Below are positions 49,048-62,662 of a stretch of DNA of 64,000 nt, one piece after another. The notes beneath the pieces were generated by a model, which ran no database searches, was not told where the DNA came from, and saw nothing but the letters and a program-made list of their open reading frames with translations. The translations under genes and the position numbers were made by a program. Numbering within the stretch: position 1 is the first letter of the stretch; every line of letters begins with the position of its first letter. The stretch is from Calliopsis andreniformis (lineage: Eukaryota; Arthropoda; Insecta; Hymenoptera; Andrenidae): the NCBI RefSeq assembly GCF_051401765.1, contig NC_135073.1:5766001-5830000 (forward strand), in the 5' to 3' direction.

Positions 49048-49400
49048 ATAAAAATGACGAGTTTAGCGTGCGCGCGAGGAAGACACGCGGCCACTCGACC
49101 GCTCACGACGTCGCGAACGTCAGCCATCAAACGACGCGACGTGACATATAATCGTGACGGACACAATAATCGTTGAGACGCGCGGCGTCGTCACACCTTG
49201 CGCGTCGTTACTATCCAGTCGGTCGCTTGCAATTATCCTAAGAGTAAAGGTCACACGCAGACTCTTTGAAAGACCCTGCCACAACTTGGGGCACTTGAAA
49301 CAAGTCTCTTAGATTTCAAAATTTTTTAGGAACTGAAGGGTCTTCCAGCGATTCTGAATGAATCTATTTATGTGTTGTTCCATTTGTAGGTACTTTTTTC

Positions 49401-49607
49401 TTAAAGACTTTCAGTGTCACAGGATCCATATGTGGTTAACAGCCCTTATATGATTATGGGTAAAACTAATTTACACAATTATGGATGTTACTAATAGAAA
49501 TTATAGCAATAGCTATTAGGAGAAGGCGTAGACTATAAATTTATTTAAGAAGCACTGTGCATATGATAGAAATTTTGATAAATGTAGCGTGACACTTGAA
49601 GCGTTAA
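49401..49607 (+). mobile_element. TTAA-flanked non-autonomous element, family 2 copy 2
   Basis: TTAA at 49401-49404 and 49604-49607 bounds 199 bp. The left end contains ACTTTCAGTGTCAC and the right end the inverse of CGCTTCAAGTGTCAC, so 11 of 15 positions match as inverted ends. The interior shares ATTATAGCAATAGCTATTA and GTGCATATGATAGAA with the copy at 22318. There is no coding capacity. It is piggyBac-like by its TTAA flanks. Confidence 0.6.
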
Positions 49608-49609
49608 CC

Positions 49610-52600
49610 CGCATTTTATCGTTAATAGGATAAAGTACTCAATAATCAACACTGACCCATTCATCAACGCTTTCTACCAATTTGACTTTTAAGTCGAAGG
49701 TTCTCCTTTGAGAAATTCACCACTTATTTTTATTATACTCTCATCTACAATATTTTCTAGTAAAAACTTCATGTTGTTATTCCTTTCAATTGTACCCCTA
49801 CATGTGTATTATAAGAATCGAAAAAAATTGAATAAGTAGGACTATGGCGATTACTGCGACACTTGTGTCGATTAAGCTTGTAATCAATATTAAATTTGAA
49901 AGTCGTTAATTACTGGTACACCTTACGATTTTCACTGTATATATCGTTATTTTTCTATTTTACTAGATCTTATATTTTCAATTCATTATAGCCTACAAAT
50001 TATACGAGAATTTCTTAGATCTAAACAGCGTTCAACTTACACCAAATTTTTGGCAAACAAACGGTTTGCGAAGTTTTACTTAAAATATTGATTAATTCGT
50101 GCCTTCCCATAGATTGATTAAAAAAATTTATTACCAACTAAGAATTATAGTACAATGTTATGCTTGTACTCCAACTTTGAATTTATTGAGCGAAAGAATT
50201 GGTAGGCGAATTCATATTTAAATGGGAAGAATGAGTAGGTATAGTCAAGTGTTAATTGAAGTATAATTATTGGACATGCACCTAAATGTTACGTGTGTTT
50301 TTCGCCAGTCATTAAGAGAATAAAGTAGAAAGGACATATCTGACAAGTCTGCAGACCTTGGTCTTCAGAACAATTTTCTGCCAAGACAACATTAAAGAGC
50401 ACGCAAGCCACGTCTTCACTAACAACAATTCCATGATGGGATAATCCGTGAATGTCAAGTCCTAGAATCCTTAAATCAGTTCTCCCACTACATTTTATAG
50501 CCAATGACATCACGTGCTCTTGGCGCTATACTAGAGCTTTGGTCGTGAATAACCGAAAGTAGGTACTCATGCTTGCGGTGGTTTAGTTGTACATACATGC
50601 TTGGCTTAATCTTCAACGTATAAGAATCCTAACACACGTTTTGGCCCAGAATCATTTTATAGGTTCAACATTATCGTTCATGTCTACTTGTCTTGTAGAC
50701 TCGAAGCTTAGTCGTTAAACTGACGAGCATATAAATAGACAGAGATGTTTCGATTCTAATTGAAATGGTTAATAATACTCTAAGTTTAAACTGTGTTCGC
50801 GACTGATATAGCTTCAAGATTACATTTTCATGATAATATCAGTTAATTGAGAGGTCCATCAAATACTACTTACAATTCAGATTTTCATACACTTTTCGAT
50901 TAACGTTTTTAATTTAATTCACCTCCGTTCGTTTCAGTTCTTATTAATCGTCCCGTTTTGTCGAGAAAATTTAATTAGAACTGATCGTCTTCCAAGTCAC
51001 TTCGGCGTTACCGGAAATGTGATTGATTTCACTCATAATCTGTCAATAGGAATCTTAAACCAGTGGGTCTTTTAAATCTTCACTTTGACGAACATCACAT
51101 TAATTAATGTCTAAATATAATTGAAAAGTGACAGAATTCAAGAATCCAATCGCATAATTAAAGAATTCATTTCTTAACGATTATCTTCTGGGGTCTGTGA
51201 ACTGCGTCCTACCATCTCAAATCGTATTTTAAGCGGTATAGATCGGCATGCTCTCTTCAGATTATTGTATTCTTTATCAAACTAATAAAATTGATGTCAT
51301 TGTGGTAGAAACTATTTGAATTTCGCAAAATTTCTTCAATCCAGACCAGTGTGTCTCGAAGTGGTGCACTAGAACCCCTTTAAGGTGTCTTAATTATTCA
51401 GCTAGATATTAAATACTAAGTACCCAATTATTTCAAAGATCAAACCTTAATAGTCGACCATTTTCTATAGTATAAGTGTAACATCTCCATAGCGAAGTTT
51501 TTCAGCATTTCATTGTTAATAAACGTGCAGCTTAAGACTACCCCTTCACTTTAAAATACGAATTTTGGACTACACATATTTGGACAACAAAGTACGAGTT
51601 AATTTTTATGTTCCATTACAATAAAATATGAAACCAATCATTTTATTCAACTGTAATGAAATTTTTAAATATTTACTTGAATATTTGTATTTTTCAATAA
51701 AAATAAATCAATCCAAACTCAGAAGGGTAGATTTTGAACAGACGACTATCCAGATGATAATCGAAAACAATTTAACCAAATACTACCAAGAACAATGATT
51801 TCATTATCAACTACACACTCTAAATGAAACACCCTGTTTATACATGGTAATAAACGGTAGTAATAATTCAACAGAATTAAGAGAGCGATAGCCTGAAAAG
51901 ATCTGAGAAAAATAGTGCTCTAAATGTTCGCCATATTGTTCTCCTATTCTATACTTGATGACTGCCAGTATTCAATGTATTTGATTTAAATGAAATATCC
52001 TCTATACGGACAGCAGAGTATATTAGAAAAATTTCAGAAAAACTGTTCTAGGTTGTAGTTCTATAATAGAGAAAACAGTAAAGGGGATGTCGCAAAATAG
52101 TCCAGACTGAAGCTATCCAACAGATGTAGAAGAAGAGAAATAAGAAGGTAGATCCCTCTTGCGAATCAAATCCCTTTAAGTCTCTACCGAGCCTATAATC
52201 TTTAGAATCAAACACGAAAACACGAGTCAATCTAAAAATATACTCCCACTACCACTTACTGCCATCTTCGCCTCGTCCATTCTCGCCGGCGCGGGTAATT
52301 CAAAGCGTCACAACGATAAGGCATTCGCATAACTCCTTTTGAATTATTCGAGTTATTTCATTATTAGATATGGTATGCAGCTTGCGCATGCGCGTGCAGC
52401 GACGACTTCAATGTAAATATCCTCGAAGAGGGCTTCAGCGTTTTTTTAATCCTTTCGCGACACTGCTTCGTCCCAACTATTAATAGCAGACGAGCTTTTT
52501 CCGCGGCACGGATAACAGATCAAAGCACCAGGTGCCTTTTCGATGATCCCGCGAACTGCCCGCGCCATTGATGATCATTTTTCTTTATGGGAGAACTGCC

Positions 52601-53470
52601 AGCCGGCTGATTGATGCGTAACTCTCATGCCGGTTGGAAACGCCGCGGGTTTTACGTTAGAGAAGTAGTAATTGTAAGTGAGTGTTCCGTCTCGAGAGTC
52701 GTGATGCTCGTGCCCAGTGTCGTTGACGTCGTCGTTTAGACGATGTAGGGGCCGGATCGTTTGCGTCGGCAATAATTTGTCCAACGAGAAGTAAACTCGC
52801 GCTATCGCCCCAAGGGGAAATATACCTTGACGATGTCTCAGTGAAATACTGTACAGGAAACGTGTACTCACAGACCTCAACGGTTTTCTAATATTAAGTG
52901 CTATTTAGAATATCATTCTGCGTTTTGGACACGTACGCTTTGATGCTCATCGGAAATAGACCATGCTGCAGGCCTTAGTAGTCGAAGTCGAAGGGAACTG
53001 GTTATAAGAATAAGAATTTTATCGGTTCATCGGGATGTTGAAATAATTTAAGCAAAATTATGAGTTAAATAGCAGTTCCTAATAAATATTCCGATCGTAA
53101 TGTTCTGTTTATGTAATCTAGAAAATCGTTTTATGCACCACTGAACCTCGTCTCTGCTTGTTCTGGAAATGTCTATTCCTCGAGAAGATTGATCGTTCCA
53201 ATCGATCGGTAGTTCAGTGAAAATGTTCATACAGAAAATTTTTGAACCCAATAAGTCGAAATCTGAAGAAATATGTAATGATACTGTTTTCCCTATATAA
53301 CAAAACCAAAGATTTCTATAAGGTGTAAACTACGAATGAAATTATATAGATACCTATCTGTTATGCATTTATGACAAATTTAACTTGCAAAATAAAAGTA
53401 CCTACACATTATACTATTACTTTTAGTCGAACTTATAAAAACGTGAATTTGCATAAAAATCCGCAGCTTG
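49610..53470. other. Mostly AT-rich non-coding stretch
   Basis: No supported gene. A terminal-motif relic lies at 51823-51840 (minus). A GC-richer patch at 52240-52860 contains overlapping open frames without features. Confidence 0.4.
51823..51840 (-). repeat. Terminal-motif relic (AACAGGGTGTTTCATTT)
   Basis: On the minus strand AAACAGGGTGTTTCATTT matches the motif at 22237 at most positions. It is probably an end of an old dispersed repeat. Confidence 0.35.
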
Positions 53471-53471
53471 C

Positions 53472-53654
53472 TTATAAATAAAAAGCTTTTTTAAATTCTA
53501 TATTATTTTCACTTTTCTCATAAGGGTTTATTTCATCCCTCAAAGTATTCACCCAAAACAAAAACTTCTCTTTGAATACTTCAATATGCTCAACATGCTC
53601 ACAAAATTTTATCAAAATTTCGATTTCAAAATCTTGTTTTGTCAGTAGGCTCAT
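53472..53654 (-). CDS. Coding-like 60-codon ORF, unrecognised
   Basis: An ATG at 53654 opens 60 codons to a TAA at 53472. The composition is strikingly protein-like for AT-rich DNA, with alternating acidic, basic and hydrophobic residues (LLTKQDFEIEILIKFCEHVE, then FWVNTLRDEINPYEKSENN). Helix-forming spacing is visible in the first 35 residues. An in-frame TGA lies three codons before the ATG. There is no signal peptide or known motif, and no promoter or splice partner is apparent. It may be a small gene, a last exon (an acceptor-like AACAAG lies just inside) or a fragment of a decayed gene. Confidence 0.27.
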   Translation of the reverse strand: MSLLTKQDFEIEILIKFCEHVEHIEVFKEKFLFWVNTLRDEINPYEKSENNIEFKKAFYL

Positions 53655-53659
53655 CAAAA

Positions 53660-56600
53660 TTCAGTTTCAACCCTCTTAAATGATATCAGCACGGTTCCAA
53701 GCGATGAGCACATGCGTGTAAGAAAAATAATCCGACGAGAGGTCCGTGCCGAAGGCTCGCTAAAGAGAAACGAATAAAGCGTCGTGCACGAGGGGCCACG
53801 ATCAAGATCTGAAGATCTAGCTAGAGGGCTAGCCGCTCATTCGACGCGCTATATTTATCGGTGATCTTAGACGAGTTTTCCGACCCCTCGCTCGTACGTG
53901 GGTCGATAACGCGGTCGATCCTCCCCGTGTGCGCACGTTTCTTCGAACAATGCATCGCACGGCTCGCTGTTGTGCGTGAGCAAGCGCGGCAGCATGATTC
54001 AGAAGATTCATTCTGCCATGCAGCACGGGAGCCCTCATTAACGCTTATCAATAATTACGTTTCTACATTTATCGCGTAACAAGCGAGCCCGTCTCGTCAT
54101 TAAACGGCGTTCCCGGCAGGGACACGGTCTACTTGCCTCGACCTCGGCCGATTCGCAGCTTCGGAGCGTTACGCGGCTGATGATGGATCGTCCGCAGGAG
54201 ATCCTGCAATTATGCGTCGCCTAGCGTCTACGCCAGCAACTGCCTCTGTTCCCTGATTCTTCTACTCTAGTTGCGTCCCGATTCTCCTGGAAATCGATGA
54301 TATTCGCCAAGTTGGAACAAACGTCCTACTATTGATGAAAGACTTCATGAAAATCTGACGACATTTGTAGAAATGGGACAGTCCTCTTATAGAATTTTCA
54401 AATGTAGTGCAGGTAAACTGATATTCTTACTTAAAGTAGAATAGACAATTAAATTTGTGTGATTGTTTTCTAGTAGTAAATGAAACTTGCATTCACTTAC
54501 TGATAGTTCACAAGTTTAAAGAAATTTATTATCGAAGTCTAACTATGTGTAAAACTGCTGAGTTTGATGACCCATTTTTTCTCGCGTCAATGAAACGATG
54601 TTAACCACAATGACTACATCCATTTCTTATAATATTTGAGGAAAAAGATTGTATCGGTGTTTAATGAATTGTTCAAAAGGTGAGGTCTTGTTGCTCAAAA
54701 TATGGATATTATATTCCGATTTCCATATATTCTATATTTGAAATTCCAACAACTCATATTTTAATTATTATATTTTTGAAATAAAAATTGATGCACTTTT
54801 AGTGCTTAGTCATGATTTCCAATTGTAAAAATCATAATTTTTTTACACATTTTAGAGTATCTTTAGATAAAAGTTGGTATCTATGATTTTTCTGTTTTAT
54901 AAAAACTAGTTTTAAAAAATCAAGAAAGATATTAATTATTGAATAGTTTGCAACACTTCAAAAATATTTTTATTAAGCTCAGATTTTGACAGTTGAAATA
55001 TCATCCTACAAAGTAGCTCTTTCTTCACTATTAGGAGTCATAGATAATAAAAACAACTATAATTCAGCGTCATAATTCATTTCCCCATAATGTTGGTATC
55101 CTCTGACTTTATTCTAATTGGAAACTTAAATATGTAGTTATTAACGGTTAACGAGAAGAACTGTTTATTAGAAAGTGCACGGTGCATTTATCAGAAAGGA
55201 AGATTGAAAAGCAGAGGAATTCTTTCCTGTAAAATTAACCAAGTTCCTATACAGCCCCAATTATAGTCAATATCGAGAAGCAGCGTGAAAGCAGTCAGCG
55301 ATAAAATTCTCGAACGGCATCAGCCATTAATTAGACCGATTTCATTCTAGATATACAAACTATTTTCGTGGTTACCTCATTTCTGAATCGTTGAAGCTAG
55401 CGATAATGGCCGGCGATTAGTCGAGCTTGAACAAAAGCGCGAAGGAATTACGCATCTCCTTTATGGAAGCCGGATGTTCTTTTCCTTTAATAATTCTGTC
55501 TTCTACACGCAGCTCTTCTCGTGAAAATTACAAGTAACCGAGACATCCAAGCTATTTTCTATAAATGCCAATACCAATACACGTGAAATACATCTTCCAA
55601 AGACAACTGAAATTACTATTTGATTCTGAAATTTATTCTAATCGAAATTTCTCTATTTTCACCAACTCATCGTTGATTCTAACAATATAAGTGTTAGGTT
55701 CACGATATTTTAAAATTATTTAGCTCTAAAACTAAACTAGGCTACTAGTATCATGAACTGACCTCAGAAACGTGTTCCTCATTGTAAACTCATCAGTGAG
55801 TTATGAATCTATAACAAAGGGATACTGTATCGCTTTCTAGTCTTAATTAATTTTATATCACAATAAAATATAATGAGCTCAATTTTTAGTGCGCACGAAA
55901 TACTAACAACACCGGTGAAATCATTTTCTTAAACTTGATGGGAAAGTTACACCTGTTGACAGCGATCCTTTAAGCTTCTTAAAACCGGAAGTTATTTATT
56001 ACAGACTGTGTACGTTACTTTGGAAATATAAGTGCAATTGCATCTCCGAAGTCTGATACGATGCACGGAATTGAACGTTTCATCAAGAACGACGTTCCGC
56101 ATTGAAAGTTGGAATTTTCCACCTGGGGCAATGATGGTAATCAAAATGTCAACTTTATTACAGACTATAAATTATACCAGCGTAATCGAATAGGCAGACT
56201 ACTAAATTTTTACATAATGAGTTTGAAGTTAATTAACAAGGTATGACATCAATGACCTCCAACGTCAATTGTCCCGTTACTATGGGCAACGTAGTCACGT
56301 TTCACCGATAATAATTATAAAACGTGTCAAACCATCGCAAAGGATTCTAGGAAGCTTTGCAACGTTTCAAACCTTCTCCCAATATCCATCGGATTTTGAT
56401 TTTGCCGGCTAATTATCCCACTTTATCGTGAAAATGACGTTAATGGCCGGCGAGACGAGCTCTTCTAAGGGGATGTGTCAGTGGATTCTCCAACGACGGG
56501 GCCCGGCGGAGACGTTGGAAGGGAAATGAGGGCTGTTTTGCCCCGGTATATTAATTTAATTCTTTGGATACTCGATAGATGCTGGAAAGAGAGGACGGTC

Positions 56601-59600
56601 GAGGGGGGTTGGTCTCGTCGAGTTTGAATATTCATAGGAAAGAGGGAATAGAGATCGGGGTATAATAGAATTTAAATTAAGGAAGGGAGGTTGGCCGAAA
56701 CTGTATGGAGAGTTCCATAATATGATAATGTTCGTCCTATCGATATATTCCTGTGGAAGACTGGCCCACGGGGAACTGAAAATACCTCTCGAAATTGTCG
56801 TTCCCGCGATTGACCGGCCGCACTCGCAAGGAAAATCGATTATGGCCGCTACTAACTCTCGCGTTAATCGACCTGCCACATCGTGATGATGTCTCCATGG
56901 TATTTTGTTGCGATAAGCGTGTTTGTAACTTAACTATATGTTCATTCGGTTAGATGAGTGATTGATGGTCTTGAAACATTTGACAGAATTACTTCAAATT
57001 TCTTTATGATTTTGGCAATTTTTTATACTAAATAATGGAGGAATAAAATACAATCATTTTGCAGAAACGATTTCCTAAAACATCTACAAAAATTCATTTC
57101 CAAAAATGATCTAACCCTCTCCCTACCAAAAGGTATCTAATGCTAAAGAAAATTAGCTCCAATTCCATATCAAGACTTCACCAATCACATAAAAATTATT
57201 ATGAGACTAAAATAAAATTTCAATTACAACTAAAAGCGATTCCCAACAATGAGATATAAATCTTTTTCTTAAAATTCAATGTCACTAATATACTATAAAA
57301 CATACAGAATTTCGTCGCTAATGATCTAGAAGTCAATGTAGCATTAAATCCTCATAAAACAGAATACGATCACTTTACATACATCAGAGTAAATTATTTT
57401 CTGAAACTCCAGAAGTTTTGAAGAAAAGACTCATACCATGGTTCCGTTTTTAACGATAAATAAAGGTCTTCTTCCTCTACAAGGGTAGGAAACAAAAAGA
57501 ACAAGTTCAGAAAACAAGAATAAAGTTACGAACACAAGGGTCACTGATCACCATAACCGGGAAGTGGAGATGCATGCTCAGTCAGAGTCGCGGTAGTCGC
57601 GCGAGTTAACAAGGTTAAACACCTCAACCGTGCTAACGGGAACATTAACACTCCACGACCATTACGATTAGAAGCGTCTCGACGAAGGGACTCCAATGTC
57701 GAGACGCTACCGCGAGTTCTACTCTGTAGTGGGCTGGCAGGACGAGGGGACGATGGAGGAACGGGATGGCCAGAAAGTAAGAGGTTCAAGGTGGAAAAGG
57801 TGGACTTTAACTTTGGAGCCGTATTAAAAGTTTTCCGAGTCGTGGTAGATATTTTGCCAGACGCTGGCTTGTTCCTCTGCGATCCGCTTATGGGTCTGTC
57901 TCCTGCGTTGCAATGAAAAAGAATTACGTACGTGAGCATAAATCTGGATTAGGTACAGGCTGAGTCAATAGAAAAAACTGGATAATTAAGTCTAAGACTA
58001 GATAACTGGATGTATTAACTATTTCTGTTACCAGGAATTAGGTCTAGTTTGCACGGTTTGATACGAGTTAAGTTTATACCATATAGCGATACAGAAAACG
58101 GTAGGTGCACATAATTATCTCATTGTAATCCTTAGACTGATGCAGAATTTTTCTAGATGTCTATTTAGTAGGTAAACTGTAGATAAACCAAGTGAAATAG
58201 AATTTACAAACAAATTTTTATCTACTGCACCCTTGACTTTTTAGAAACCTAAGCTAAGGTATAACCGATTTGTAAATTGAAACATGTACAAACTGAAAAT
58301 AAACATTCCAGCAGTTTTAAAAAGCACATAATCTGGATTTTCATGTGTCATTTGATTACATATGTAGAATGTGATGAATTTAACTTAATTTGAACATCTC
58401 TGGAAATGTCTCTAAAATGTACTCAGCTTTATTCTTTACTGTACCTTGCATACTCTATTCATACATGCGTCATTCACAATGAACATAGTAATAATAGAAA
58501 TTAACAAAAAAAATACAAATCTGCGCAAAAAAAAATGCGACCTACTTTTTTTGTTTTCTTTACTTCGTACTGCAAACGCTAATGTGAGACTACAGAAAAT
58601 ACACAGTAGTTAGCTTCTATTGAAATCGCAGCGCAGTCAAAACGTTAAGCATTTAAGTAGCTTACATAAAAATGACGTATGACAATGTGACTCTCTACAT
58701 TTGTCATTTGATCAACTAAGCTTCCTTTCTCTTCTTTTCATCGAGAAAGGTAAAGTCAACACGTCCAAATGTCACATTAAACCCTACCTTATCTCCATCC
58801 CCGTCATTCACAAGCCATCGATGCTCCAAATACTCGCAGGCCGTGTCTCAACTTTCCCAGAGCTTCCTTTCGAGCGACTAAATCATCAACTCCACGGTCA
58901 CACGGCAGCCTCTCCCGCGACACAGTCAAGCAACTCGAGAGCAGGAAGCGCTTGTACCTTGCGGAAAAGTGACTGCGAAGTTTACCTCGAAGCGACAATC
59001 AGTTAAATAGTTTCCTGTGCGCCGTGGCTGGCGCAAAACGCGGCTAGAAACCGCTCGAGGAGGCGCACAGATAGACCAGGTAGATAAGCGAAATAAAAGT
59101 TATACTCCTCATTGTTCGTGGCGGCTTCTAATTACGCGCGTGAACCAGCGTAGCCGCTCGTCTATCGCGAGCGTCGCCTCGGTGCATCGGATTTTCACAT
59201 GTGCAATCTGGATCTTGCTTGAGTTTCCTCGTGCAGCGATAGGAATCGAGTCTCGCGAGTAGCCGTATGTTTTACTTAGAAGGTGTGCAATCCCTAGCGA
59301 AATAGGCTAATCAGGATACACACATAACGATACTATTCATTTTATGTGCGAGGTGTGACAATAAAGTTTCGAGAATAATGTACATGGAAAAATTTCATTT
59401 CGAAGACTAAGCAGATATGGAGGAAATTGAATAGTGAGGAAAGTGTGACAGGTGAATTTCAGGAATTATAGATGTGTTTGTGACTGTTTCATTAGCCCTC
59501 CCAGATACTTAGGGAAATGAACTCCTTGTCTTATAAATTTTTCTTAAGTATGTACATATTCGAGTTAATTTAAAAGAAAGGATATGTAAATTAGTTATTC

Positions 59601-61674
59601 AAAATTATCCACTCAAACTAACTTTAAATTAGCTACTACGTGTTAGCTACTTAAACATTTTATTATTTCTCCATTTACGTTAAGATTGAGAATACATCTG
59701 CTACAATACCTAAAACATAATTCGCTTCACTTCAATTATTTGTAGTTGTAATAAAAGTCTAATATCAAGGTTACTAAGTGAACGAAATTCTACAAAGTAA
59801 AATAAATTTGTTGCAATGATGAAAATAAACCCACATGATACTAATTTCTTTCGATCACACCTAGAAATTGTAATGGAAAGCTCTTTCGCTCAATACGATT
59901 GTAAAAGATATCAAATTCAAGTCCAATTACAATGGCTTTGTATCTTCTGCATCCGCCATAATACTGCAGTTTTGACTCCGGCTCGTTATCAAACCTGCAT
60001 CGGGGTCCACGGATATGGAATAGGTAGAAGCGTACTAAGGAGAAGAATTCTCCCGTCCGGGGGAACGAGCGTGACCAAATCCTGTAAGGTTTCCACGGAG
60101 GTCTGGAATGATTTACCGGGACTCGTCGTAAAACGGTACCGCCGTTCCACGCACGGGAGACACAAGAGGACTCTGATTATCATTCGAGATTGCCCGCACA
60201 AAAGGGCTCCTCTCTGTTCCCGGTAAAATGCCCTCGAGATTTAGATATTTATAAACGAAGAAACCCTGAAGTGAAAGGTGGTCGCAACCCGATGATCAGG
60301 TTTATTGTAACGAGATCAGGGGGAGGGAAGACTGAGCGAGTTGAATTTACTAAAATGACTTTGGGATCTCCCATCTTGTTGCAACATCAGTCTACGTGAT
60401 TTTGGTATGTATTAATTTAGACTAGTGGTTAGGTTACCTTACATTTCGCGTAGTTCAAATTTTAACCCGATGTGGATAATTATACCTAAACGAAGGGTAC
60501 CAAAGAAAAGAAATATCGCATAAGCTGAAAGATAAATTAAACTAGAGCAAACTATTGTTTGTTTCATAAAAGTGACGATAGCAAATAATTTGCAGAATTA
60601 ATACATATGAGATCCTGTAAGCTTCCAGTTTTTTATGGTACATGCCAAGTATAAGGAAGAACCTCTAGGTGTCCTACGAAACCCCACTATCTTTATAAAA
60701 ATGGTTAAAACGCAAGAAAATGGAAGTGAATATGTACTGCTTCTTATGTTGGTCCCATTTGGGTTAACAAAGTCTATCTATTAGAGACTACGAATCTAAT
60801 ACATACTGTCAACACTTCATATTTTCAAACTCCGTTTGTTTGCTTGCGCTTATAAGTGTCTGATCTGATAATTTACACTATTAACGCTTAAATTAGCAGA
60901 ATTTGCCTACATGATAGTAGAAATCTAATATAAGACACAGCAACACCACTAAGGTACCTAATATTATTAAACGTTTCTTCACTCCTTGCTGTTTAAAATG
61001 TCAAGTAGAAGTCGATGAAATCTCTGATCTGAAAACAGTTTCTTTGTCAGTGAATCCTACAATAGCTTAAATTTCTCATTTATGATGCCATTAACGCTTC
61101 AAAGAAAGTTAAAGGAGAGACACAGGGCCAAAAGACGCTCGCGAGGAATGGGGTTGCGCAACGATCAGAGGGAGCTAAAACGAAGGACGTACCAAGAGAC
61201 GATAGTTGCAAAACCCAGGAAAGGCATTAACGTTGTTTTAATCAGGAAATATAATGATCGTCGCGAAGAGGAGAAGGAGGAAAACGACGCTGGGCTGGCT
61301 TGCGAACACAGGTTGCCGCGTATTTGTTACGGGCCGATAGCGATTGTTCTCCCTATCTACGAGCTCCACTGCGACACTGTAGCCCACTGTTTGGTTGGCT
61401 GCACTGTCTGCCTCTGCACTAGTGTGCACGCAAGTGCATGTGCGACGAATACCTGGTTACAGGCTGCCAATGAGCTCTTATGTAACAACCCTTACCTCGC
61501 GTCATCCAGTGCAAATTGTATCCTATCAATATGTATATTCTTGGAAGAAGTGTGTCAGCTTCTCGTGGCATAACTAAGATCTTGCCAATCTATTTTATCA
61601 GATACATTTTTATACAGCCAAACTTTCTATCACGCATTAGAGGAAAATAGTACTAACTGAGTAGTACTAACACC
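53660..61674. other. Long stretch without a supported gene
   Basis: AT-rich DNA with GC-rich islands at about 53690-54260, 56400-56900, 57540-57930, 58840-59280 and 60000-60360. The islands have frames open on both strands. An 8-bp inverted repeat (TGTGCGCC with GGCGCACA) lies near 59010-59075. A TTGGGTTAAC near 60760, preceded by ATGTTGGTCCCAT, weakly resembles the right end of family 1. The 163-codon plus frame at 61082-61573 changes composition midway and is left out. Confidence 0.4.
61649..61671. repeat. Short direct repeat beside a palindrome
   Basis: AGTACTAAC occurs at 61649-61657 and 61663-61671, a 14-bp period, directly beside the nested palindrome. Confidence 0.6.
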
Positions 61675-61737
61675 GTTACAAGACTCCTACCATTAGGAGT
61701 CCTCGTGTAAGACTCCTACCATTAGGAGTCTTGTAAC
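61675..61737. repeat. Nested double palindrome
   Basis: AAGACTCCTACCATTAGGAGTC occurs twice, 29 bp apart (61680 and 61709). Each copy is a perfect 8-bp hairpin (GACTCCTA, loop CCAT, TAGGAGTC). In addition, the outer sequence GTTACAAGACTCCTA at 61675-61689 pairs perfectly with TAGGAGTCTTGTAAC at 61723-61737 for 15 bp. So the site can fold either as two small hairpins or as one larger stem. Confidence 0.85.
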
Positions 61738-61739
61738 AT

Positions 61740-62660
61740 GCGATTCTGGCTTCCCAACTCTTAATATGTAACTTCGGAATTAAAAATCACTATCCTTCAC
61801 ATTCAATGATTTTTAAAGGTTTATATCTGAGAACGTGTTACCATAAGGAGAAGCCTGATATTCCAAATATAACAATACGGCTTACAAAGAAAGAAAATTT
61901 CGGTAACATATTCGTCAGGTGGTTACCTTTTCCACACTTTTTCAACGTCCTAGGATGGAACCTGTCTCCAATATTTGATCGACAGGACCAATTACCCTGG
62001 TTCCACCATAGCCCGAATTTCTGCCAATCAGCGTCATCCTCATACCCTTGGATCACGTTGCCACCGGCAATCACAGAAATTCGCGTATCCATGCTCACGT
62101 GATCACCGTCAGGTAGATTCGTTTCGAATAGAGAGGCTCGTCTGCCGCGAGATTAAGTTCGACTCATCTCGAAATGCTTCTAGCAACTATCCCATTCGTA
62201 CATAGTCGACTGGTAGGCGACAGATACATAGACGTTTAGCTGTAGGGAAGAAGGAACAAGGGAGACACTAGACAGAAGCGGGGCCACGTGGAAGAGAGAC
62301 AAAGAAAAGGCAGAAGAGAGAAGGAAGGAGAAAAGGGAGACTCATGTACGGCGTGTATCTATTTGCAGACACAGATAAACACGGACAGAACCAACACTCC
62401 GATACAACACCGGGACAGAGCGAGAGTGTTCTTATAGTGGAACTTATTGATCCAACAAAACTCATTTCAAGATACAGTGCGAAGTCTCCAAGATACTGCT
62501 CTCCTACTCCTCTCGTCCTGCCTCTCCTCCCGCTCTTCCGCCACCTCCGATCCCTCCTCTTCTTCTTCGTCCAGCACCTTAGCGCCGTTCGACGCCCCCG
62601 TCCACGCGACGTCCCTCCTCTCACGCCCGCGTCTTACATCCAAGATACTTCGTTCACGTG
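61740..62660. other. Mixed stretch ending in a pyrimidine-rich tract
   Basis: No supported gene. Overlapping frames on both strands at 61806-62102 have no features. A C/T-rich tract at 62505-62640 gives serine- and proline-rich chance frames on the plus strand and arginine-rich ones on the minus strand. Confidence 0.4.
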
Positions 62661-62662
62661 CG

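Noticed and set aside
60740..60764. Right end of a further family 1 element before GGGTTAAC
   Set aside because: The match is short, a gap is needed and no left end with TTAA was found within a reasonable distance.
61082..61573. 163-codon plus frame, basic first half and cysteine-rich second half
   Set aside because: The composition follows the local DNA (purine-rich, then mixed). A minus frame overlaps it, and no motif spacing matched a known domain.
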